A stretch of 10,739 bases of DNA, taken from positions 1-10,739 of the forward strand of contig SMXR01000053.1 in assembly GCA_004356215.1 (NCBI GenBank), given 5' to 3'. Made by a program: the position numbers and the translations under genes. The stretch comes from Alphaproteobacteria bacterium (GTDB lineage: Bacteria; Pseudomonadota; Alphaproteobacteria; Sphingomonadales; SMXR01). The notes beneath the pieces were generated by a model that was not told where the DNA came from, searched no databases, and was given only the letters and a program-made list of their open reading frames with translations. This document shows positions 1 through 5,944 of this stretch, piece by piece (within the stretch, counting starts at the first letter, position 1; every line of letters starts with the position of its first letter).

Positions 1-807
1 TTCAACGGCAAAAATTTCAACATCCTCTTCGAGGAACGCGGCAAACAAGCCGATGGCGTTTGACCCCCCGCCGACACATGCCACCAGGGTATCTGGCAGG
101 CGACCTTCGGCTTCGTTCATTTGCTCATACGCTTCACGCCCGATTACGGTCTGAAAATCGCGCACCATTTTTGGGTAGGGATGCGGGCCGGCGACTGTCC
201 CGATGATATAAAAGGTACCTTCTACGTTGGCGACCCAATCCCGCAGGGCTTCGTTCATGGCATCTTTTAGGGTTTTCGAGCCTGAAGAGACCGGCCTCAC
301 CTCGGCGCCCAGAAGCCGCATGCGGAAAACATTGGGGGATTGGCGCTCAATGTCGCGTTCGCCCATAAAAATGGTGCAGGGCAAGCCAAAACGGGCAGCA
401 ACGGTTGCGGTGGCAACGCCGTGCTGACCGGCGCCGGTTTCGGCGATGATCCGGGTTTTACCCATGCGCTTTGCCAATAATATCTGACCGATCGTGTGGT
501 TAATCTTGTGGGCGCCGGTGTGGTTCAATTCGTCCCGCTTAAAATAAATCTTGGCGCCACCAAGGTGTCCGGTCAGCCGTTCGGCAAAATAAAGCGGGCT
601 GGGGCGGCCAACATAGTGTTTTAAAAAATAATCGAGTTCTTTTTGAAACGAGGGATCTTTTGTTGCCGCCTCATAGGCCTCTTCAACCTTGAGCACCAGG
701 GGCATCAGGGTTTCAGGGATAAATCGGCCACCAAATATCCCAAAGAAGCCATCCTGATCGGGACCGTCCAGGAAATTTGTTTTCGATCTGCTATTTTTTT
801 TGGCCAT
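1..807 (-). CDS. trpB: tryptophan synthase beta subunit (3' end outside window)
   Basis: TrpB condenses indole (made by TrpA) with L-serine to give L-tryptophan, using pyridoxal phosphate, as the cytosolic alpha2-beta2 complex. The first 269 residues are in the window and the frame is open to base 1. The PLP lysine is K101 in HTGAHKINH, the catalytic glutamate is E123 in AETGAGQHG, and the PLP-phosphate loop is GGGSN at 246-250. The spacing matches Salmonella K87/E109 with a constant offset of 14. The N terminus therefore carries a polar, basic extension of about 14 residues, common in this family. The ATG at 805-807 follows trpF by 11 bases, with AAGG about 8 bases upstream, so it is cotranscribed with trpF. 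trpA would be expected just beyond base 1, but that cannot be seen. Confidence 0.97.
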   Translation of the reverse strand, partial: MAKKNSRSKTNFLDGPDQDGFFGIFGGRFIPETLMPLVLKVEEAYEAATKDPSFQKELDYFLKHYVGRPSPLYFAERLTGHLGGAKIYFKRDELNHTGAHKINHTIGQILLAKRMGKTRIIAETGAGQHGVATATVAARFGLPCTIFMGERDIERQSPNVFRMRLLGAEVRPVSSGSKTLKDAMNEALRDWVANVEGTFYIIGTVAGPHPYPKMVRDFQTVIGREAYEQMNEAEGRLPDTLVACVGGGSNAIGLFAAFLEEDVEIFAVE

Positions 808-818
808 AGGTAACCTTT

Positions 819-1460
819 TTACAAATCTGCCGCCCGTTCTAAAAATTTCTGGATCAAGGCGGGGTCTTTATGGCCCGGTGTTTGCTCTACTCCAGAAGAA
901 ACGTCAACCTCTCTTGCGCCAGATTGGGCAACCGCCGCCATCAAATTTTCGTCATTCAGACCCCCCGATAACAGCCAGGGCAGTGAAAAAATTTCGCCCT
1001 TCAGCAAGGCATGATCAAATCTCCGGGCATTTCCCCCGGGACGGGTATCGCCGGGGGCCCGGGCCGAATCAAACAAAAGCATATCGGCAATACCCCCATA
1101 TTGATGTGCCATCTTCAGGTCTGCTGGGCCGGACAAGGCAATGGCCTTGATCACCGGCTTGCCAAATTTTTGTTTAATTTCCCTAACCCGGGCCGGGGTC
1201 TCGGCGCCGTGGAGTTGCAGCATATCCAGGGGAACGTGGGCCAAAACCGCTTCAAGTCCGGCATTGCCGGGGTCGACAAAAACCCCAACCTTTTTCACTT
1301 TATCCCCCGCCAAGGTGGCCAGGCTTGCCGCGACTTCGATTTCCAGAAAACGCGGCGAGGGCGGAAAAAAGACCAGGCCAATATAACTGGCGCCATGGTG
1401 AAGGGCAGATTTCAGGGCACTTTCATTGGTGATGCCGCAGATTTTAACTTTAAGCGTCAT
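819..1460 (-). CDS. trpF: phosphoribosylanthranilate isomerase
   Basis: TrpF performs the Amadori rearrangement of N-(5'-phosphoribosyl)anthranilate to CdRP, the third step of tryptophan synthesis from chorismate. The 213-residue protein is a full-length single-domain TIM barrel. It has the N-terminal VKICGIT motif with catalytic Cys8, the LQLHG strand at 81-85, the catalytic Asp131 in LFDS, and the phosphate-binding C-terminal pieces LSGGL (164-168) and DVSSGVE (186-192). The ATG lies only 2 bases after the pyrF stop, and no internal Met before residue 80 could serve instead, so this start is secure. No Shine-Dalgarno sequence precedes it: the mRNA reads TTTCCTCCTAGTC before ATG. Translation is probably coupled to pyrF (inference). 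trpB follows after 11 bases. Confidence 0.97.
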   Translation of the reverse strand: MTLKVKICGITNESALKSALHHGASYIGLVFFPPSPRFLEIEVAASLATLAGDKVKKVGVFVDPGNAGLEAVLAHVPLDMLQLHGAETPARVREIKQKFGKPVIKAIALSGPADLKMAHQYGGIADMLLFDSARAPGDTRPGGNARRFDHALLKGEIFSLPWLLSGGLNDENLMAAVAQSGAREVDVSSGVEQTPGHKDPALIQKFLERAADL

Positions 1461-1462
1461 GA

Positions 1463-2167
1463 CTAGGAGGAAAGGCTGGCGGCAATATCAGCAGCCGCCT
1501 TTACGGGATCAGCGGCGCCGGTGATGGCACGGCCAATCACCAGATAATCAGCACCCTGGGCAATCGCCTGCGGCGGGGTCATGACCCTTTTTTGATCGCC
1601 TTTGGCAACTCCGGCAGGGCGTATGCCGGGCACCACCAATGTCAGGTCATTGCCAAATTCTTTCCTGAGAGACGCTACTTCAAAGGATGAACAAACCACC
1701 CCCCCAAGGCCACATTTAAGCGCAAGGGCGGCCAGGCGCTTAACCTGATCTACGGTTTTGGCGGCAACCCCGATATCGCGTAAATCTTCATCGCCCAGAC
1801 TGGTCATAACCGTCACCCCCAGGAGCAAGGGCTTTTCTGAATACCCTTCTGCCGCTACAGCGGCGGCGGTCATCATCGCTGCGCCGCCGGCGGTATGAAT
1901 GGTGATCATTGCCGGGCTAAGGGGTGCCAGCGCCCGGACCGCCCCAGCCACGGTATTGGGAATATCATGAAGCTTGAGATCAAGAAAAACCGGCAGGCCA
2001 CATTCATTGATCTTCCTTACGCCCGCAGGGCCATGCCCTGAAAAAAATTCAAGGCCGACCTTTAGACCGCCAACTGTTTCTTTAAGCGACAGACCCAATT
2101 CCAGGGCCCCCTGGAGGTCGGTTGTATCCAGCGCGCAGAAAATTTTCTTGTGGTTTGGTGTGCTCAT
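1463..2167 (-). CDS. pyrF: orotidine 5'-phosphate decarboxylase
   Basis: PyrF decarboxylates OMP to UMP, the last step of de novo pyrimidine synthesis. The 234-residue protein is full length for the bacterial short (type 1) family. The signature catalytic array is FLDLKLHDIPNTV, with D63, K65 and D68. Upstream are substrate residues D14 (ALD) and K36 (GLKVG). The phosphate-binding elements are VVPGIRP with R183 and IGRAI with R213. The start ATG has a good ribosome binding site, GGAGG, four bases upstream. It sits 29 bases after the lapA-like gene and 2 bases before trpF, so a pyrimidine gene leads directly into the trp genes. In E. coli pyrF is also near lapA, but with lapB between them; lapB is missing here. 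Confidence 0.97.
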   Translation of the reverse strand: MSTPNHKKIFCALDTTDLQGALELGLSLKETVGGLKVGLEFFSGHGPAGVRKINECGLPVFLDLKLHDIPNTVAGAVRALAPLSPAMITIHTAGGAAMMTAAAVAAEGYSEKPLLLGVTVMTSLGDEDLRDIGVAAKTVDQVKRLAALALKCGLGGVVCSSFEVASLRKEFGNDLTLVVPGIRPAGVAKGDQKRVMTPPQAIAQGADYLVIGRAITGAADPVKAAADIAASLSS

Positions 2168-2196
2168 AAAGCCTCCGGGACACTGGCATAAAGAGA

Positions 2197-2562
2197 CTAA
2201 TCGCCTTTGGCAAGCTTTCTTGGTTTGGCCCCACCACCTTCGGTGTAATCTTTTTGGTCAACTTTGGCCGGTTTTTTATCCAGCTCGCTTTCCAGGTCAT
2301 CCACTTCGGTGGCAAGCCGCGAGGTTTCCTTTTTGGCGCTGCGCATTTCAGAAAAATGACGCACCCCGCGGTACGCGGTTATCAAACCGGCCAATGCCAT
2401 GCCAATAAAAATTCCGCCGAAGAAAACAAAAAATAAAGGCACCTCTGGAATTTCCGCTGGAAAAGGCCAAAGGCTGAGGGTGACCGATTGGCGATTAGCG
2501 ACAGCAAAAATAATCAACACCAGTGACAAGGTCAAAAGCGGAATAGATTTAAAAAACTTCAT
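2197..2562 (-). CDS. lapA: LapA-like (DUF1049) inner-membrane protein
   Basis: A 121-residue protein with the architecture of LapA/YciS. A first membrane helix spans about 5-24, a short loop contains the NRQSVTLSLWPFP stretch typical of the family, a second helix spans about 41-65, and a charged, coiled-coil-prone cytoplasmic segment covers about 68-98. The lysine-rich C-terminal tail (about 98-121) looks disordered. In E. coli LapA works with LapB in regulating lipopolysaccharide assembly through LpxC turnover. No LapB lies alongside here, so the role in this organism is inferred from family only. GAGG 7 bases before the ATG supports the start. The gene lies between ihfB (88-base gap, no clear feature) and pyrF (29-base gap), probably in one transcript. 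Confidence 0.8.
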   Translation of the reverse strand: MKFFKSIPLLTLSLVLIIFAVANRQSVTLSLWPFPAEIPEVPLFFVFFGGIFIGMALAGLITAYRGVRHFSEMRSAKKETSRLATEVDDLESELDKKPAKVDQKDYTEGGGAKPRKLAKGD

Positions 2563-2650
2563 CGGAAAACCTCAAACGTTTTTCAGGGATTTGATAATGA
2601 CGTTGTAAAAGGAAAGAGGCCGGCAAACAAGCGGCAGGGTGCGGATAGTA

Positions 2651-2932
2651 TTATTTTCCATTCAGGCGTTCGCGCAAGTCTTTACCGGTTTTGAAGTGCG
2701 GGGTGAATTTTGCCTCAACCTGAACCGCCTCCCCGGTTTTGGGATTGCGGCCGATCCGGGCCTTGCGTTCCTTGACCGAAAAAGCGCCAAAGCCGCGAAG
2801 CTCAACCCGTTCGCCACGTTCAAGAGCCTCGGTGATTGTCGAGAAAAAGGTGCTGACAATCCGCTCTATGTCCCGCTGGTACAGGTGCGGGTTGATCCTG
2901 GACAGTTTAGCAATGAGTTCAGATTTGATCAT
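2651..2932 (-). CDS. ihfB: integration host factor beta subunit
   Basis: A 93-residue member of the HU/IHF DNA-bending family. It pairs with IHF alpha (not in this window) to bend DNA sharply at specific sites in recombination, replication and transcription control. The N-terminal dimerisation helices run from MIKSELIAKL to about residue 40. The saddle is marked by RGFGAFSV (46-53), and the beta-arm tip is GRNPKTGE (61-68), with P64 the residue that intercalates between base pairs. The C terminus FKTGKDLRERLN is typical. The position immediately downstream of rpsA, as in E. coli, and the 'ELRGFG' form favour beta over alpha. No strong ribosome binding site precedes the ATG. The gene starts its own unit after the rpsA terminator. 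Confidence 0.95.
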   Translation of the reverse strand: MIKSELIAKLSRINPHLYQRDIERIVSTFFSTITEALERGERVELRGFGAFSVKERKARIGRNPKTGEAVQVEAKFTPHFKTGKDLRERLNGK

Positions 2933-2998
2933 AAGCTATGGTGCAAATAATGGCTAAAAGCCAAAAACCCCTCTTGATGCATTCATTTCAGACATCAA

Positions 2999-3027
2999 AA
3001 CCTGCCAAAGCCAACCTCTGGCGTCAA
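2999..3027 (-). promoter_or_regulatory. probable promoter of the ihfB-lapA-pyrF-trp unit
   Basis: On the minus strand TTGACG (3022-3027) is followed after 17 bases by the weak hexamer CAGGTT (2999-3004). It lies between the rpsA terminator and ihfB, about 70 bases before the ihfB start. The -35 element is convincing. The -10 element is poor by E. coli rules, but alphaproteobacterial -10 boxes are often degenerate. A similar TTGAC-N16-GGCA arrangement precedes the divergent gene at 7404. Confidence 0.45.
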
Positions 3028-3098
3028 GGGTAAGAAACCTTAAATTCGTTTTTTTTATCAATATGTTGCAAGAAAACGCACGAAAGTGGGAAAACCAT

Positions 3099-3138
3099 AA
3101 AAAAACCGGGAGAAGATTATCTAAAAACCTTCTCCCGG
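3099..3138 (-). terminator. intrinsic terminator after rpsA
   Basis: A perfect 10-bp stem pairs CCGGGAGAAG (3106-3115) with CTTCTCCCGG (3129-3138) around a 13-base loop. Read on the minus strand it is followed by seven T residues (3099-3105) and starts about 20 bases after the rpsA stop. This is a classical Rho-independent terminator separating aroA-cmk-rpsA from ihfB and downstream genes. There is no T run on the plus-strand side, so it acts in one direction only. Confidence 0.9.
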
Positions 3139-3157
3139 CTGAAACTTTGAAAACTTT

Positions 3158-5176
3158 TTACTTTTTCTTTGATTCTTTTTTAGCCCCGGTTTTTTTGGCT
3201 GCTTTTTTGGCGGGAGCCTTTTTAGCCGCGGCCTCTTTTTTCGGGGCGGTTTTTTTGGCGGGAGCTTTCTTCGGCTCTTTTTTCCCGGCAGCTTCCTTTT
3301 TCGGAGCCGCTTTTTTGGCTGGGGTTTTCTTGGCTTCACCCTTTTTGGGGGCTGCCTTTTTGGCTGGAGCTTTTTTGGCTTCACCCTTTTTGGGAGCTAC
3401 CTTTTTAGAGGTTGCCGCTTTGGTTTCAGGGGCTTTGGCCGCCTTTTTGGCCTTGGTTTCCTTCTTGGCAGGCTTGGCGGTGGTTTTGCTTTCCTTCAAC
3501 GCCGCGCCAAGAATATCACCAAGCGATGCACCGGAATCAGAAGAGCCGTACTGGGCCACCGCCTGTTTTTCCTCCCTAATTTCCAGGGCCTTGATCGACA
3601 GGCTAACCTTGCGGTTGGATTTATCAACATTGGTTACCATGGCATCAACCTTTTCGCCGACAGCGAACCGATCAGGGCGCTGGTCGTTGCGGTCCCGGCT
3701 AAGGTCGTTTTTGCGGATAAACCCATGCAGCCCGGTATCGCCGATAGCAAGTTCAACCCCGCCATTATTTACCTGCGAAACGGTGCCGGTGATAACCTCA
3801 CCCTTTTTGGTTTTGGCAAAAACAGAGAAAGGATCCCCGCCGAGCTGTTTAATACCCAGGCTGATGCGTTCTTTTTCAGAATTGATATCAAGGATGATGG
3901 CTTTAACCATGTCGCCTTTTTTATATTCAGCGATCGCCTGGTCGCCGGAGCGGTTCCAATCAAGATCAGAAAGATGGACCATGCCATCAAGATCATCATT
4001 AATACCGATGAAAAGTCCAAACTCGGTGATGTTTTTGACCGTACCTTCAACTTTTGAACCAACCTTGAAATCCTTCGAGAAAGAATCCCAGGGGTTATCG
4101 GTGCATTGCTTAAGGCCCAGTGAAATGCGGCGTTTTTCCGGATCAATTTCCAGCACCATAACCTCAACTTCCTGCGAGGTGGATACCATTTTTCCGGGGT
4201 GGATATTTTTCTTGGTCCAGGACATTTCGGAAACGTGAACCAAGCCTTCAATCCCGTTACCCAGTTCAATGAAAGCACCGTAATCGGTGATGTTGGTAAC
4301 AACCCCCTTGACCTTTGTTTTCAGCGGGAATTTCTTCACCACATCCTCCCACGGATCATCAAGCAATTGTTTGATACCCAGGCTGATACGCTGGGTTTCG
4401 GGATTGATGCGGATAATCTTGACGTCAATGGTATCGCCGATTTTCATAATTTCTGACGGATGTCCCATACGGCTCCACGCCATATCGGTTAAATGCAACA
4501 GGCCGTCGACGCCACCCAGGTCTACAAAAGCCCCGTATTCGGTAATGTTTTTAACAATCCCTGGCAGAACCTGGCCTTCTTCCATGTTTGCCATCAATTC
4601 GGCGCGTTGTTCGGCGCGCTCTTCTTCCAGAAGCGCCCGTCTGGAGACAACAATGTTGCCGCGTTTGCGGTCCATTTTCAAAATCTGGAAATTAAGCGGT
4701 ACATTCATCAATGAATTCATGTCTCGCAGCGGCCGGACATCCAGCTGGCTGCCAGGCAGAAACGCAACAGCACCGGAAAGATCAACGGTAAAGCCACCCT
4801 TGACGCGGCCAAAGATTACCCCTTCGACAACCGCTTCATCATTGTAGGATTTTTCCAAAAGTTCCCAGGCTTCTTCACGGCGCGCGCGTTCGCGTGACAG
4901 CATCGCTTCGCCTTGGGCGTTTTCCAGGCGCTCGACAAAAACGTCAATGGTATCGCCCTCTTTGACCTCGGTCTTGACCCCGGGAGCGCCGAATTCATGC
5001 AACGGGATACGGCCTTCTGACTTCAGCCCGACATCAACCAGGGCGAAATCGGCGCCAATGGAAATAACGGTTCCCCTGACCACGCGGCCTTCAAATTTTT
5101 CTTCATCTTTATGAATTTCTTTTAGGAGGGCTTCAAAATCCTCCCTGGTGGGGGAGTATTGTTTTTCGTTAGACAT
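3158..5176 (-). CDS. rpsA: 30S ribosomal protein S1 with long lysine-rich C-terminal tail
   Basis: S1 binds single-stranded mRNA on the 30S subunit and helps initiation on structured or weak-SD messages. The 672-residue protein has six S1 (OB-fold) repeats at roughly 29-95, 114-180, 201-269, 286-355, 372-443 and 459-529. Repeats 3-5 carry the clear 'KNITEYGAFVDLGGVDGLLH' and 'RISLGIKQ' type motifs. The core ends with ASLGDILGAALKE (550-562), where many alphaproteobacterial S1 proteins are close to their end. About 110 more residues follow (561-672), of which I count 45 Lys and 31 Ala, with regular Pro, in PAKKAAPKK-like repeats. This tail resembles histone H1-like domains and is likely disordered and nucleic-acid binding (inference). 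The reading frame is continuous, with no frameshift. The start ATG has a modest AGGT 8 bases upstream, in an AT-rich stretch after a hairpin-rich leader. Confidence 0.97.
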   Translation of the reverse strand: MSNEKQYSPTREDFEALLKEIHKDEEKFEGRVVRGTVISIGADFALVDVGLKSEGRIPLHEFGAPGVKTEVKEGDTIDVFVERLENAQGEAMLSRERARREEAWELLEKSYNDEAVVEGVIFGRVKGGFTVDLSGAVAFLPGSQLDVRPLRDMNSLMNVPLNFQILKMDRKRGNIVVSRRALLEEERAEQRAELMANMEEGQVLPGIVKNITEYGAFVDLGGVDGLLHLTDMAWSRMGHPSEIMKIGDTIDVKIIRINPETQRISLGIKQLLDDPWEDVVKKFPLKTKVKGVVTNITDYGAFIELGNGIEGLVHVSEMSWTKKNIHPGKMVSTSQEVEVMVLEIDPEKRRISLGLKQCTDNPWDSFSKDFKVGSKVEGTVKNITEFGLFIGINDDLDGMVHLSDLDWNRSGDQAIAEYKKGDMVKAIILDINSEKERISLGIKQLGGDPFSVFAKTKKGEVITGTVSQVNNGGVELAIGDTGLHGFIRKNDLSRDRNDQRPDRFAVGEKVDAMVTNVDKSNRKVSLSIKALEIREEKQAVAQYGSSDSGASLGDILGAALKESKTTAKPAKKETKAKKAAKAPETKAATSKKVAPKKGEAKKAPAKKAAPKKGEAKKTPAKKAAPKKEAAGKKEPKKAPAKKTAPKKEAAAKKAPAKKAAKKTGAKKESKKK
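3302..3391 (-). repeat. two 45-bp tandem repeats encoding part of the S1 tail
   Basis: Bases 3347-3391 and 3302-3346 are consecutive 45-bp units, identical at 38 of 45 positions by hand alignment. They encode residues 596-610 and 611-625, each of the form KKGEAKK(A/T)PAKKAAP. More diverged copies of the pattern continue to residue 664. The differences are mostly third-position or conservative, which suggests duplication followed by selection on the protein pattern. Confidence 0.85.
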
Positions 5177-5206
5177 GTATTTTTACCTATAAAAAATTTC
5201 TGGCCA

Positions 5207-5252
5207 GCCGGTTGTCTCCAGCGGTCTTCCCTAAAGGCAGGCGCCTTTAGGG
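5207..5252 (-). promoter_or_regulatory. structured rpsA leader with two hairpins
   Basis: Upstream of rpsA the minus-strand transcript can form a perfect 10-bp, 4-base-loop hairpin, CCCTAAAGGC with GCCTTTAGGG (5229-5252). A second, 5-bp hairpin follows, GCTGG/CCGGC with loop AGACAA (5207-5222, one G-U pair). An unstructured AT-rich stretch with the weak SD then precedes the ATG. Neither hairpin has a T run after it, so they are not terminators. In E. coli S1 represses its own translation through a hairpin-rich, weak-SD leader; a similar role here is inference. Confidence 0.5.
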
Positions 5253-5296
5253 CCAGAGGTTTCAATTAAGGCGAACAGGTTTTCTGTGCCGCCCGG

Positions 5297-5944
5297 TTAC
5301 AGTTTTTGAAAAAGTCCGGTTTTATTTAGAATCACCAAAGCCTTTTCGAATGCGCCGTCTATATCTAAATTTGTCGTATCTAGCAAGTGGGCATCTTGCG
5401 CAGGCTTTAAAGGTGATATTTCACGGGTTTCATCGCGCGCGTCACGATCTTGCACGGCTTTCAGAATTTGGCCCGGATCAACAGGTTTTCCGCGGGTTTC
5501 AAGTTCAAGGAGGCGGCGGCTGGCGCGGATTTCCGGGCTGGCGGTGATAAAAAATTTTATATCCGCGTTTGGGCAAACAACGGTGCCAATGTCGCGGCCA
5601 TCGATGACAACACCTTTTTTACCTCCTGGCGGGTTTTTTGCAAAATTTCGCTGAAATGCCAGAAGCTCAGCCCGGACATCGGGTAGTGCTGCAACCAATG
5701 AGGCAATTTTCCCAGTTTTTTCATCACGCAGGTCAGGGTTGTCCAGGGTATCAAAATCAAGGGTTTGGGCGGCGGCTTTGGCGGCCGCAACATCGCTTGG
5801 GTCTTTTTTTTGCATGATTAATGACAGCGCCACCGCCCGGTACAAAGCACCGGTATCCAGGTGGGCAAACCCTAAATATTCTGCCAGGCGCTTGGCCAGC
5901 GTGCCTTTGCCCGAAGCTGATGGTCCATCGATGGTAATAATCAT
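5297..5944 (-). CDS. cmk: cytidylate (CMP/dCMP) kinase
   Basis: Cmk phosphorylates CMP and dCMP with ATP, supplying CDP/dCDP for nucleic acids and CDP-lipids. The 215-residue protein is the usual bacterial length. The P-loop is GPSASGKGT (7-15), and the CMP-binding region includes LDTGALYRAV (29-38) and IDGRDIGTVV (114-123). The lid and adenine region is RDARDETREISPLKPA (167-182), followed by AHLLDTT. Its ATG overlaps the aroA stop as ATGA (5941-5944), so the two genes are translationally coupled. The order aroA-cmk-rpsA is widely kept in proteobacteria; E. coli has the same genes with one insertion between aroA and cmk. Confidence 0.97.
   Translation of the reverse strand: MIITIDGPSASGKGTLAKRLAEYLGFAHLDTGALYRAVALSLIMQKKDPSDVAAAKAAAQTLDFDTLDNPDLRDEKTGKIASLVAALPDVRAELLAFQRNFAKNPPGGKKGVVIDGRDIGTVVCPNADIKFFITASPEIRASRRLLELETRGKPVDPGQILKAVQDRDARDETREISPLKPAQDAHLLDTTNLDIDGAFEKALVILNKTGLFQKL

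Noticed and set aside
1465..1470. Perfect AGGAGG on the plus strand
   Set aside because: No start codon follows at a usable distance on that strand; its significance is as CCTCCT in the minus-strand mRNA before trpF.
2563..2650. GCCG/CGGC inverted repeat followed by pyrimidines between ihfB and lapA
   Set aside because: Only four base pairs in the stem and an interrupted T stretch; not strong enough to propose a terminator or attenuator.
3121..3384. 87-codon minus-strand frame very rich in Lys/Arg/Pro within the S1 tail
   Set aside because: A frame-shifted reading of the repetitive tail. Low-complexity purine-rich DNA gives basic peptides in more than one frame, and no SD supports it.
3063..4238. 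391-codon open frame on the plus strand, hydrophobic, with FLAGAFLA repeats
   Set aside because: It is the antisense shadow of the S1 gene; its alanine/phenylalanine repeats are the complement of the AAR/AAA-rich lysine tail. S1 domains on the other strand are unmistakable.
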